Source of the DNA: Flavobacteriaceae bacterium Ap0902 | GTDB taxonomy: Bacteria; Bacteroidota; Bacteroidia; Flavobacteriales; Weeksellaceae | Reading direction: 5' to 3' | Assembly (NCBI GenBank): GCA_009835005.1 | Contig: WTFG01000005.1 | Coordinates: 62,001-126,000, forward strand | DNA: 64,000 bases | Shown: positions 18,254-27,028 of the stretch, piece after piece | Position numbering within the stretch: position 1 is the first letter of the stretch | How the letters are laid out: every line of letters begins with the position of its first letter | Translations under genes and position numbers: made by a program | Notes under the pieces: model-generated | The model's input: the letters and a program-made list of their open reading frames with translations, nothing else | Told to the model about the DNA's origin: nothing | Databases searched by the model: none

Positions 18254-19020
18254 TATTGGGTTCTTGATGCAGCATTAATAATACTTGCAAAATCATCTTC
18301 CTTTAGTGATGCTCCACCTATTAATCCACCATCAATGTCTGGTTTACTAAACAATTCTTCTGCATTTCCAGGTTTCACACTACCACCGTACAAGATTCTT
18401 ACTTTATCTGAAAGATCATTTCCGTATTTTGATTCTAGAATTTCTCTACGGATAAATTGATGCATTTCTTGAGCTTGAGCAGGGGAAGCCGTTTCTCCAG
18501 TGCCAATCGCCCATACAGGCTCATAAGCTATGACTTGATTGGCTATATCCTTATCAGATACATCGGCAAGAGCAGCCTCTAACTGTTCCTTCACTATTTT
18601 TTTATGATTGTCAGATTGACGTTCCTCTAATGTTTCTCCACAGCAAATAATAGTGTTAATATTATTTTTGATGGCTGTTTTAACTTTTTCACCAATCTGC
18701 TCATTAGATTCTTTGAAAATAGATCTTCTTTCTGAATGTCCAACGATGGCGTAACTCACATCAAAAGAATTAAGAATTTCTGCAGAAATCTCACCTGTAT
18801 AAGCTCCTTTTTCATATTCGGAAATATTTTGAGAACCAACCTGTACTTTGCCAGAAAGGATTTCTGTTGCATTATCTAGATAAGGGTAGGGTGGGCATAC
18901 AATAACTTCACAATTTGGTTTGTGCGTATTGACATATTGATTGATGCCCAAAAGAAGACTTTTAGCATCTACCCATTTCATGTTCATTTTCCAGTTACCA
19001 GCAACTATTTTAGTTCTCAT
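18253..19020 (-). CDS. tpiA: Triosephosphate isomerase
   Basis: Glycolytic TIM-barrel enzyme (255 residues) interconverting dihydroxyacetone phosphate and glyceraldehyde 3-phosphate. Catalytic lysine is in GNWKMN, histidine in VGHSERR and glutamate in AYEPVWAIGTG; the phosphate loop YGGSVKPGN follows. All active-site residues are present. First gene of the tpiA-prmA-clpS operon. Confidence 0.98.
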   Translation of the reverse strand: MRTKIVAGNWKMNMKWVDAKSLLLGINQYVNTHKPNCEVIVCPPYPYLDNATEILSGKVQVGSQNISEYEKGAYTGEISAEILNSFDVSYAIVGHSERRSIFKESNEQIGEKVKTAIKNNINTIICCGETLEERQSDNHKKIVKEQLEAALADVSDKDIANQVIAYEPVWAIGTGETASPAQAQEMHQFIRREILESKYGNDLSDKVRILYGGSVKPGNAEELFSKPDIDGGLIGGASLKEDDFASIINAASRTQ

Positions 19021-19095
19021 AATATAATGTATTGAAGGTTGTAGTTAAATATAATTTTTTTAGTAATGTTTAGCGATATAAGCAGTGATACTTGT

Positions 19096-19353
19096 TTAAA
19101 GCTTTAAACCACTATCGTCTTCTATATCTTTATTGATAAAAGTATCTGTCTTTTTAGATTCAAACTTAGGTTCTACAATTTTTTTTCTCTTTTTTTGTGC
19201 ATAACCCATAATGCCTCCCAAGAATAGGCCTATCCCCAAACCTAATAAGGCGGCGATATAAAACTCTTTATAAGTATAATCTGGTTCTTGTAGAATATAG
19301 AGTAGCAAGCCAACCGCAGTTAGCAAAAGTCCAATAATCGTAGAATATTTCAT
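19096..19353 (-). CDS. Small membrane protein, unknown function
   Basis: Protein of 85 residues with two predicted transmembrane segments (about 5-22 and 30-52, the second glycine-rich: LLGLGIGLFLGGIMGY), then a basic KKRKK stop-transfer and a cytosolic tail. Unrecognised. A TATTTTTG box lies 18 bases upstream of the ATG (19372-19379), consistent with its own promoter. It sits between rlmB and tpiA on the same strand. Confidence 0.75.
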   Translation of the reverse strand: MKYSTIIGLLLTAVGLLLYILQEPDYTYKEFYIAALLGLGIGLFLGGIMGYAQKKRKKIVEPKFESKKTDTFINKDIEDDSGLKL

Positions 19354-19385
19354 ATTTCAATATTTATTTCACAAAAATAATAAAT

Positions 19386-20117
19386 TTATGTGGTACGTTG
19401 TCTAATTACCTCATATAAAAAGGCTCCACAGGCCACGGAAACATTCAATGAACCAATTTCTCCCAAAATTGGAAGTTTGGCTAAATTATCTGCCGTACGC
19501 AATATTTTAGATGAAACGCCATCCTCTTCGCTTCCCATCACGATTGCTGTAGGCACTTTAAAATCTACATCATATAATGTTTCACTAGTCTTCTCATTAG
19601 CACACGTAATTTGCACACCAGAAAGTTGTAGAAACTTAATTACCTCTTTCAATGATTTTTCTTTACAAACTGGGATTTTATACAAGGCACCGGCAGAAGT
19701 TTTCACCGCATCTTCGTTTACAGAAGCAGAACCTTTTTCTGGGATTATAATCGCATCCACACCACAACATTCTGCCGTTCTAGAGATGGCTCCAAAGTTT
19801 CTTACATCACTTACACGATCTAGGATTAAGAAAAGTGGTGTTCTCCCAGCTTCAAAAACTTGGGGTAAAATTTCTTCTATGCTATAAAACTCAATAGGGG
19901 ATAGGAAAGCAAAAACGCCTTGATGGTTTTTGCCAGTTAGACGATTTAATTTCTGTATTGGAACATATTGAATAGGTATCTCATAGGTCTTAACTAGCCC
20001 CATAAGTTCGCTATAGATTTCGCCTTGCAAACCTTTTTGTACCATCAATTTATCTATGGTCTTACCCGATTCGATAGCTTCTATAACGGGTCTTAACCCA
20101 AAAATCCGATCACTCAT
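19386..20117 (-). CDS. rlmB: 23S rRNA (guanosine-2'-O-)-methyltransferase, RlmB family
   Basis: SPOUT methyltransferase of 243 residues. It has an N-terminal L30e-like substrate-binding domain (FGLRPVIEAIESGK) and the SpoU knot motifs LILDRVSDVRNFGAISRTA, VMGSEEDGVS and LNVSVACGAFLYE. By homology it methylates G2251 of 23S rRNA. Length and motifs are complete. Confidence 0.93.
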   Translation of the reverse strand: MSDRIFGLRPVIEAIESGKTIDKLMVQKGLQGEIYSELMGLVKTYEIPIQYVPIQKLNRLTGKNHQGVFAFLSPIEFYSIEEILPQVFEAGRTPLFLILDRVSDVRNFGAISRTAECCGVDAIIIPEKGSASVNEDAVKTSAGALYKIPVCKEKSLKEVIKFLQLSGVQITCANEKTSETLYDVDFKVPTAIVMGSEEDGVSSKILRTADNLAKLPILGEIGSLNVSVACGAFLYEVIRQRTT

Positions 20118-20227
20118 ATATTGATTTAAAAACGTAAAGATAATGATTCTTTATGGCACCTCCTTTTTTTAATTAAATTTTGTGATTTAGAATGTACAAT
20201 ACTCACTTTTATTATTCAAAAATAAAC

Positions 20228-20532
20228 CTAAACCTGCTCATATGCCTCAAAAATCTTAATACATTGCGCTTCTTCTTGTACATCATGAACCCGCAAGATA
20301 TTGGCGCCATGAAGTAGGGCAAGCATATTTACTGCGGTGGTTCCGTTAAGGGCATCCTTATTTTTGATATTTAAAACTTTGGTTATCATAGATTTTCTAG
20401 AAACACCAGCAAGAATAAGATAGGAGCCAAAGCCTAAAAGTTTTTGGTTTTTAAGAGTTCTGCCGAAACATCATTCTGGATTGCTACACCAGAATCCACT
20501 GTTTAAATTAGCTTTGTTATTGATTATCATCA
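20228..20532 (-). pseudogene. Decayed folP copy with two internal deletions
   Basis: The sequence matches intact folP (22065-22892) from its stop codon inward for about 220 bases with few substitutions. It then jumps to the part encoding DVSAA (around 20456-20502), and jumps again to the folP start region and the divergent leader (20519 onward, GATTATCATCATGCAATG). About 500 bases of coding sequence are missing. It lies directly downstream of rlmB and upstream of a divergent S41 peptidase gene, mirroring the folP/DUF1599 divergent arrangement. Confidence 0.9.
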
Positions 20533-20619
20533 TGCAATGTTTATATGATTTAACTATTTTTACACGAATTGAACCAAATGAGTGCTTTAAAACAAATTTA
20601 AAAAATTATTATATTTCAG

Positions 20620-21975
20620 ATGAAACAGTATCTATCTATTATAACAACTCTCATAACATTTTTATGTTATTCGCAAATTTTGAATGGAGATTTTAATAAA
20701 GGCATTGACTCTTGGTTTTTAAGCGATTCTACTAGTATAAAATTGGTTAATAATTACAATAATAAATATCTTCAATTAAATACAAATGAGCCAAATGATT
20801 TTATCTATGCCGCACAATCATTTTATCCACAAGATTCGTTGTTTGAATTAAAGTATAAAACTAAATATACACCATTTTCTGATAGTAATGCTGGAGTTTG
20901 GGTTAAAGCCATTGATTCATTAAATAGTAATATCTATTTTTATGTAGAAGATATTATTCCATCCCATAAATGGCAGACAAGTAATATTAATTTCAAAGTT
21001 CCAAAGCAAACTAAAAGGATACAAATAGGAGTGCGTCTATCAGGTATTGGTAATTTATATATAGATGACATCAATACAAGAACTGTTTCGGTAAATCAAA
21101 ATATAGATAAACAGACTGAGAATTATCTCAAAAAATTAAAGTTTATTATAGAAAATAATGCCTTAAATAGGGATAGTATCAATTGGAATATTGAATGGCG
21201 TCATGCGCTAAAATATTCAAAATTTACACCTGATAAATATTATTTGAGCGCTAAATATTTATTAAGTAAACTTAATGATAATCACTCTTATTTAAGTATA
21301 AATCCAAAGCATTCATCTACGCCTAAGGATGATTATAAAACTAAAATCATAAACAAAAAAATTACAGATGAGATAGCTTATATAAAAATCCCTCCATTTA
21401 GTTCCTCTAACTCTACTCATATAGATAGTCTATTTTATGACATACAAGGTAGTTTGAAATCTCTGGACTCAAATTCAGTCAAGTATTGGGTTATTGATCT
21501 TAGAGGTAATTACGGTGGTAATGTATGGCCAATGTTAGGAGGATTGATTTCTTTTTTTGAAGAAGGAGTTTTAGGATACTTTGAATATTATGACAAAAGT
21601 CGTAAACCTTGGATTTACAAAGACGATAGCTTATTAAAGGATTCAGAACTTTCTTATAAATTACCTACCAAACCATATAAATTGAAAAACCCAAAAAGCC
21701 ATATCGGGGTATTAGTAGATAATAGCGTAGCTAGTTCTGCCGAAATGTTAACTATAATCTTCAAACCACTACCAAATAGTAAAATTATCGGCAAACAAAC
21801 CTGGGGAGCAACTACAGGAAATTCAACTTTTAAAATGGATGATTATACAGATTTACATTTAGCTACTTCTCGCTTATTAGATATAAATGGAAAATTTGAA
21901 AATAAAATTTGCCCAGATATTGTAACTGATGAGATTATTCTCAATGCAGCAAATATTAAAAGTTGGTTTGATTAA
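20620..21975 (+). CDS. Secreted S41 family peptidase
   Basis: Exported protein of 451 residues. It has a signal peptide (about 1-18), a beta-rich N-terminal domain (NGDFNKGIDSWFLSD onward, resembling a carbohydrate-binding-type jelly roll), and a C-terminal S41 domain. KLNDNHSYL supplies the family histidine, YWVIDLRGNYGGN is the conserved core strand, and DNSVASSAEM the nucleophile serine. The lysine of the CtpA-type Ser-Lys dyad is absent at the equivalent place (GKQTWGATTG), pointing to the S41B (tricorn/IRBP-like) subgroup. It lies between two folP copies and uses a leader duplicated from the folP/DUF1599 promoter region. Confidence 0.85.
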   Translation: MKQYLSIITTLITFLCYSQILNGDFNKGIDSWFLSDSTSIKLVNNYNNKYLQLNTNEPNDFIYAAQSFYPQDSLFELKYKTKYTPFSDSNAGVWVKAIDSLNSNIYFYVEDIIPSHKWQTSNINFKVPKQTKRIQIGVRLSGIGNLYIDDINTRTVSVNQNIDKQTENYLKKLKFIIENNALNRDSINWNIEWRHALKYSKFTPDKYYLSAKYLLSKLNDNHSYLSINPKHSSTPKDDYKTKIINKKITDEIAYIKIPPFSSSNSTHIDSLFYDIQGSLKSLDSNSVKYWVIDLRGNYGGNVWPMLGGLISFFEEGVLGYFEYYDKSRKPWIYKDDSLLKDSELSYKLPTKPYKLKNPKSHIGVLVDNSVASSAEMLTIIFKPLPNSKIIGKQTWGATTGNSTFKMDDYTDLHLATSRLLDINGKFENKICPDIVTDEIILNAANIKSWFD

Positions 21976-22064
21976 TCGTTCCAATACCATATTAAAATAC
22001 AATCATGTTACTTCTATAATTGTATCGTAATACTGGTGTATAGGTTGTTTACTCTCTATTAAAC

Positions 22065-22892
22065 CTAAACCTGCTCATACGCCTCAAAAATCTTAATACA
22101 TTGCGCTGCTTCTTGTACATCATGAACCCGCAAGATATTGGCGCCATGAAGTAGGGCAAGCATATTTACTGCGGTGGTTCCGTTCAGGGCTTCTTTATTC
22201 TTCACATTTAATACTTTGGTAATCATAGATTTTCTAGAAACACCAGCAAGAATAGGATAGGAGCCAAAGCCTAATAGATTCTGATTTTTAAGAAGTTGAT
22301 AATTGTGTTCTACGGTTTTTCCAAAACCATAACCTGGGTCTAAAATTATATCATTAACACCTAATTCTTTTAAGGCTGCTATTTTTTCTGAAAAAAATTG
22401 ATTTACATCAATGATTACATCGTCATATTTTGGGTTCTTTTGCATATTCTGTGGCGTACCTTGCATGTGCATTAATATATAAGGTACTTTTAAATCTGCC
22501 ACAGTTTTAAACATATTAGAATCTATACTTGCTGCCGAAACATCATTCACAATGGCTACACCAGCATCTACAGTTTCTTGTGCAACTTTCCCCCAGAAAG
22601 TATCAATAGAGAAGATTGTATCTGGAAAGTTTTTAATTATTTCATTTAAGATTGGAAAAAGCACTTGTAATTCTTCTTCTGCAGAAAGAAACGTTGCCCC
22701 AGGTCTTGTAGATTGTCCACCCACATCTATAATAGTGGCTCCGTGATTTAACATTTCTTCTACTCTGTGCAAAGCGGCATTCAAACTATTATTTTTGCCA
22801 CCATCATGAAAAGAATCAGGTGTTAAATTTAAAATTCCCATTACTTTGGGTTTGCTCAAGTCTAATAATTTGCCGTTTGTGTTGATTGTCAT
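22065..22892 (-). CDS. folP: Dihydropteroate synthase
   Basis: Folate-pathway TIM barrel condensing p-aminobenzoate with dihydropterin pyrophosphate. MGILNLTPDSFHDGG and DVGGQSTRPGA are the two PROSITE-type signatures, LDPGYGFGKT binds the pterin, and GVSRKSM the sulfate/phosphate site. I chose the ATG at 22892 (MTINTNGK); longer forms to 22946 overlap the divergent promoter of the next gene. The 275-residue length is normal. A decayed second copy lies at 20228-20532. Confidence 0.96.
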   Translation of the reverse strand: MTINTNGKLLDLSKPKVMGILNLTPDSFHDGGKNNSLNAALHRVEEMLNHGATIIDVGGQSTRPGATFLSAEEELQVLFPILNEIIKNFPDTIFSIDTFWGKVAQETVDAGVAIVNDVSAASIDSNMFKTVADLKVPYILMHMQGTPQNMQKNPKYDDVIIDVNQFFSEKIAALKELGVNDIILDPGYGFGKTVEHNYQLLKNQNLLGFGSYPILAGVSRKSMITKVLNVKNKEALNGTTAVNMLALLHGANILRVHDVQEAAQCIKIFEAYEQV

Positions 22893-22916
22893 CGTGCAAT
22901 GTTTAAATGATTTAAT

Positions 22917-22924
22917 TATTTTTG
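22917..22924 (+). promoter_or_regulatory. Probable -7 box upstream of the DUF1599 gene
   Basis: TATTTTTG fits TAnnTTTG in the folP/DUF1599 divergent spacer. The duplicated spacer at 20519-20570 carries TATTTTTA at the equivalent place. Confidence 0.45.
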
Positions 22925-22947
22925 CTAATAATGAGGGCAACTTCATT

Positions 22948-23517
22948 ATGGAATACGAAATTATGGAAAAAACATTACAACAGTATGATGCGGTGACAAA
23001 TGAATGCGCAGATCTATTTAATAATAAATTGAAGGATTATGGAACATCTTGGCGAATCATGCGATTGCCATCGCTTACAGATCAAATTTATATCAAAGCG
23101 AATAGAATAAGAAGTTTGCAAGAAAATGAAGTTCAGAAAGTGGCAGAAGGGGAGAGAAGTGAATTTATAGGGATTATTAATTATGCTGCTATTGCATTGA
23201 TTCAGTTAGATTTAGGGGTAACCAATTGTGCGGATCTATCTATAGAAGAGGCGATTAAACTTTATACTATCAAAATTAAAGAGGCTAAAACTTTAATGCA
23301 GAATAAAAATCATGATTATGGAGAAGCATGGCGAGATATGCGTGTGAGTTCTATGACAGATTTAATTTTGCAGAAGCTTTTAAGAATTAAACAAATAGAG
23401 GATAATCAAGGAAAAACCATAGTTTCAGAAGGTTTGGACGCAAACTACTTGGATATCCTGAATTATGCTGTATTTTCGATGATTCATTTAAATGAATTGG
23501 AACATACAAAAGAATAA
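22948..23517 (+). CDS. DUF1599 domain protein
   Basis: Protein of 189 residues containing two tandem DUF1599 repeats: KLKDYGTSWRIMRLPSLTDQI and KNHDYGEAWRDMRVSSMTDLI. The repeats share the DYG-x-x-WR-x-MR core, so the gene probably arose by internal duplication. This family is common beside folP in Bacteroidota; its biochemical role is unknown. ATG at 22948 is preferred; an ATG at 22963 is possible. The downstream gene starts three bases after the stop, forming an operon. Confidence 0.85.
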   Translation: MEYEIMEKTLQQYDAVTNECADLFNNKLKDYGTSWRIMRLPSLTDQIYIKANRIRSLQENEVQKVAEGERSEFIGIINYAAIALIQLDLGVTNCADLSIEEAIKLYTIKIKEAKTLMQNKNHDYGEAWRDMRVSSMTDLILQKLLRIKQIEDNQGKTIVSEGLDANYLDILNYAVFSMIHLNELEHTKE

Positions 23518-23520
23518 TAC

Positions 23521-24636
23521 ATGAATGTTTTTATTAAAATTATAAAATGGATAGTTGGTCTACTTTTCATTTTTTCTGGTGCAGTTAAGACCATAGACCC
23601 AATAGGATTTTCTCTAAAACTAGACGAATATTTCACGATATTTAACATGCCAGTATTAACAGAATATTCGTTAGAGTTATCTGTGTTTCTTACAATTTTT
23701 GAAGTTTTACTGGGTGTTTTGTTAATTCTTGGGATCAAGAAAGTTTTCACTTTAGTGTCTTTGATATTAATGATGATTTTCTTTACTTTTTTGACATTTT
23801 ATTCCGCTTATTTTGAGGTAGTACAAGATTGTGGGTGTTTTGGAGATGCCATTAAATTAAGCCCTTGGGGTTCCTTTGCTAAGGATGTGATATTACTGAT
23901 TTTACTAATAATTCTATGGTCTGGAAGAAAATACATAGATTTATTCTTCGCTAGACCTATAGGAACTTATGTATCCATTGTTTCTGTTTTGATAATGGGA
24001 TATATCGCTTTCATGGGTATTTATCATTTACCTATCAAGGATTTTAGACCTTATGCCGTGGGAAAAAACATTCCAGAGGGGATGAAAACGGCAGAAGAAC
24101 TTGGGTTAGAACCACCACAATATGAAATTAGATATAATTTAAGAAATAATTTAAATGGGCAGAAGATTCAACTATCTGAATCAGAATATATAGGAAATAA
24201 ATCATATTGGCAGAAAGGAACCTCTTGGGATTTAATAGATACGGAAGAAAAATTGATAAACAAAGGTTATGAGCCACCTATCCATGATTTTAATATAGAG
24301 TGTAGTGATAACGGAGATATGACGTATTATTATCTGGATTTACCTCAATTGGTTTTAATTATTACGCCCATTCCATCAGAAACTACGATTAAAGGGATGA
24401 ATAAGGTTTCTGAATTTGCAGAGAATGTTCAACAACTGGATATTCCAATTTTGAGTGTTGCATCTGATAATGTGGTTATAGGCAATTTAGAAACATGTCT
24501 AATGGATGCCACTACCCTTAAAACAATGATGAGGGGAAACCCAGGAATCATGTTTTTACAAAGCGGTACAATCAAAGCGAAATATCACTGGAGAGATGCT
24601 CCGAAATCTGATGAAATTCAAAAAATATTTGAGTGA
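23521..24636 (+). CDS. BT_3928-like membrane protein (DoxX/MauE-type N-terminal domain)
   Basis: Protein of 371 residues. The first 165 residues carry four to five transmembrane helices of DoxX/MauE type (IFSGAVKTIDPIGFSLKLDEYF), with CGCFGDAIKL as a paired-cysteine motif. The rest is a soluble domain resembling a thioredoxin-like fold without an obvious CxxC. Similar proteins recur between DUF1599 and tpiA in Bacteroidota, where a redox role is suggested but unproven. It overlaps the next gene by 4 bases. Confidence 0.8.
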   Translation: MNVFIKIIKWIVGLLFIFSGAVKTIDPIGFSLKLDEYFTIFNMPVLTEYSLELSVFLTIFEVLLGVLLILGIKKVFTLVSLILMMIFFTFLTFYSAYFEVVQDCGCFGDAIKLSPWGSFAKDVILLILLIILWSGRKYIDLFFARPIGTYVSIVSVLIMGYIAFMGIYHLPIKDFRPYAVGKNIPEGMKTAEELGLEPPQYEIRYNLRNNLNGQKIQLSESEYIGNKSYWQKGTSWDLIDTEEKLINKGYEPPIHDFNIECSDNGDMTYYYLDLPQLVLIITPIPSETTIKGMNKVSEFAENVQQLDIPILSVASDNVVIGNLETCLMDATTLKTMMRGNPGIMFLQSGTIKAKYHWRDAPKSDEIQKIFE

Positions 24637-25706
24637 TTGGATTAATTTTAAATAGACTGGTCAAGGGCTTGATTACCCTCTTAGGCGTTGTAACAGTAAT
24701 TTTTTTGCTTTTTAATGTGATGCAAGGAGATCCTGCTAGGATGATGTTAGATCAAAATGAAGACCCCGAGCAATTAGCTGCAATTCGCCATAATTTGGGA
24801 TTGGATCAACCCTATTTAACACAATATTTCTATTATCTTAATGATCTGTCTTTGGTTTCTATTCATTCTAATAATACAGCGGATTACACTTATTTTGATA
24901 CGAATAAGTATGATGGGAAAGCGTTATTTACCATTGGGGATTTCACTATAGTTTGCAAGATTCCATACCTAAGAGAATCCTATCAAAAACAAGGAAAACC
25001 TGTATTAGAAATCATACAAGAAACATTTCCTAATACACTATTATTGGCATTATCTGCCATTGTCATTGCTTTTATATTGGGAATTATATTGGGAATTATT
25101 TCTGCTTTGAAAAAGGATTCTATGCTAGACAGGTTTCTTCTGGTGATAACATCCATTGGGATGAGTGTCCCATCTTTTTTTGCGGCTATTTTGATTGCAT
25201 GGGTTTTTGCCTATTTACTTTCTGATTATACCCAATTAAACATGACTGGCAGTTTATATGAAGTAGATGATTATGGCATAGGCAGACATTTAACATTAAA
25301 AAACTTAATCTTGCCAGCATTAACATTAGGCATAAGACCTTTGGCAGTCATTACGCAACTCACGCGCAATTCTTTGCTAGATATTTTGTCCAAAGATTAT
25401 ATTAGAACAGCCTATGCCAAGGGGCTTACCAAGAAGCAAGTAATTTGGAGACACGCCCTTAAAAACGCCTTAAATCCTGTGATTACAGCAGCTTCTGGTT
25501 GGTTTGCAGGGATGCTAGCAGGAGCGGTCTTTGTAGAATTTATTTTTGGATGGAACGGTTTAGGAAAAGAGATTGTAAACGCGTTAAATACATTGGATCA
25601 GCCTGTAATTATGGGTGCCGTACTCGTAATTGCCATATCATTTATTTTGGTGAATATAGTTGTAGATATTCTCTACGGTGTCTTGGATCCAAGGGTAAGA
25701 GAATAA
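24633..25706 (+). CDS. ABC transporter permease (DppB/OppB-type)
   Basis: Inner-membrane permease of 357 residues with an N-terminal helix, an extracytoplasmic insertion of about 90 residues, and five C-terminal helices. The EAA-type loop is DYIRTAYAKGLTKKQVIWRHALKNALNPVI, diagnostic for peptide/nickel permeases, and EFIFGWNGLGKEIVNAL follows. It starts with GTG overlapping the previous stop. No partner permease, ATPase or binding protein is encoded next to it, so its transporter is completed elsewhere. Confidence 0.9.
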   Translation: MIGLILNRLVKGLITLLGVVTVIFLLFNVMQGDPARMMLDQNEDPEQLAAIRHNLGLDQPYLTQYFYYLNDLSLVSIHSNNTADYTYFDTNKYDGKALFTIGDFTIVCKIPYLRESYQKQGKPVLEIIQETFPNTLLLALSAIVIAFILGIILGIISALKKDSMLDRFLLVITSIGMSVPSFFAAILIAWVFAYLLSDYTQLNMTGSLYEVDDYGIGRHLTLKNLILPALTLGIRPLAVITQLTRNSLLDILSKDYIRTAYAKGLTKKQVIWRHALKNALNPVITAASGWFAGMLAGAVFVEFIFGWNGLGKEIVNALNTLDQPVIMGAVLVIAISFILVNIVVDILYGVLDPRVRE

Positions 25707-25710
25707 AAAA

Positions 25711-25742
25711 CTCCCTTTAAATTAATTTAAAGGGAGAAACCT
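25711..25742 (-). terminator. Terminator, chiefly for the tRNA-Arg transcript
   Basis: Perfect palindrome CTCCCTTTAAATTAATTTAAAGGGAG (25711-25736). On the minus strand it is followed by six T, so it ends the tRNA gene; on the plus strand no T tract follows. Confidence 0.75.
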
Positions 25743-25751
25743 CAATTTAAA

Positions 25752-25828
25752 TGGTGACCGCAGAAGGATTCGAACCCTCAACCCTCAGAGCCGAAATCTG
25801 ATATTCTATCCAGTTGAACTATGCGGCC
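25752..25828 (-). tRNA. tRNA-Arg (anticodon TCG), CCA encoded
   Basis: Reads GGCCGCA...TGCGGTC-A-CCA with a 7-bp acceptor (one G-U), D-arm AGTTCAACTGGAT, anticodon stem TCAGA/TCTGA with loop TTTCGGC (anticodon TCG, reading CGA/CGN), and T-arm GGTTCGAATCC. The CCA end is in the DNA. A terminator hairpin follows. Confidence 0.95.
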
Positions 25829-25865
25829 ATTTATTGAATTTTGAGAACGCAAAAGTATTGATTTT

Positions 25866-26849
25866 TTATGAATTTTGTCGTAAAATATTTTGAATGATTT
25901 TTTTTGCATGTTCCATAGAATTTTCTATGGAATAGGTATTCGTTTGTAATCCTCCGCAGACAACCCCTGCTATATAGATGCCTTCTTGATTTGTTTGGTG
26001 AGACTCTGGTTTAAAATCAGGAATTTTCTTCTCAGAAGTGTCACATACCACGCCAATTTGACTAAGGAATTCATAGTCTGGCTGGTATCCCGTCAATGCC
26101 AGTACATAATCATTGTCTATGGTTATTTCTTCATTATCTTGGGTAAAAGTGACTGTATCTTCATCTATTTGTGTGAGTTCTGCATTGAAATATGCCTGAA
26201 TAGAACCTTCTTTAATTCTATTCTCTATGTTGGGTTTAATCCAATATTTCACATTTTCTCCAATAGCTGCGTCCCGTACAATCATGGTCACATGGGCGCC
26301 TTTATAATGTAATTCCAGGGCTACTTGGGTAGCAGAATTTCCAGCCCCTATTACTGCAACTTCTTGATTAATAAACCTATGTGCATTATCGTAATAATGG
26401 GAAACTTTATCTAAATCCTCACCTGGAATGCGCAACATATTAGGGTTTCCATAAAATCCTGTGGCAATTACTACATATTGGGTTAAATAAGTCCCTTTCT
26501 TGGAGGTAACTAAATACGCACCATCCTCTTGTTTTTCTATATTGATAACCTCTTCATAGTAATTTAGGTTTAAATCCCAAAATTCAACCACTCTTCTATA
26601 ATACTCCAAGGCTTCATCTCTTGTGGGTTTATCATGAATAGACATAAATGGAACTTTGCCTATTTCTAATTTTTCTGATGTAGAAAAGAAAGTCATATTT
26701 TTAGGAAAATGGTAGATGGAATTTACCAAGGCTCCTTTTTCTAAAATTAAATGAGATAAATTATTTTTTTGTGCCTCTATACCCGTAGCAATTCCCATGG
26801 GGCCCGCGCCTACGATTAATATATCTATTTTTGTTTGTTCTATTTCCAT
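25866..26849 (-). CDS. bdr: YpdA family putative bacillithiol disulfide reductase
   Basis: FAD/NADPH oxidoreductase of 327 residues. FAD-binding motif is VGAGPMGIATGIEA, NADPH motif is VIGAGNSATQVALEL, and ALTGYQPDYEFL and GGLQTNTYSIENS are family-specific. YpdA/Bdr reduces oxidised bacillithiol and lacks the CxxC of thioredoxin reductase, as here. This suggests the organism uses bacillithiol, common in Bacteroidota. The gene stands alone. Confidence 0.88.
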   Translation of the reverse strand: MEIEQTKIDILIVGAGPMGIATGIEAQKNNLSHLILEKGALVNSIYHFPKNMTFFSTSEKLEIGKVPFMSIHDKPTRDEALEYYRRVVEFWDLNLNYYEEVINIEKQEDGAYLVTSKKGTYLTQYVVIATGFYGNPNMLRIPGEDLDKVSHYYDNAHRFINQEVAVIGAGNSATQVALELHYKGAHVTMIVRDAAIGENVKYWIKPNIENRIKEGSIQAYFNAELTQIDEDTVTFTQDNEEITIDNDYVLALTGYQPDYEFLSQIGVVCDTSEKKIPDFKPESHQTNQEGIYIAGVVCGGLQTNTYSIENSMEHAKKIIQNILRQNS

Positions 26850-27028
26850 TGAATATTTTTATTAATATCCAGTTAACTTGCAAAATATATGCCTTTAGTT
26901 TATTTGGAATATGTGATTTCTGGATTGAAAAATAGAGATGTTTTGATTTTCAATCGATGGTTAAAATATTTTAATGAATATTCCTTAACTTCGCCAATGG
27001 AAATTATAATTCACATAAATTATTTTAA

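Noticed and set aside
22893-22946. Longer N-terminus for FolP
   Set aside because: It would run through the divergent promoter of the DUF1599 gene and adds residues outside the family; the ATG at 22892 fits.
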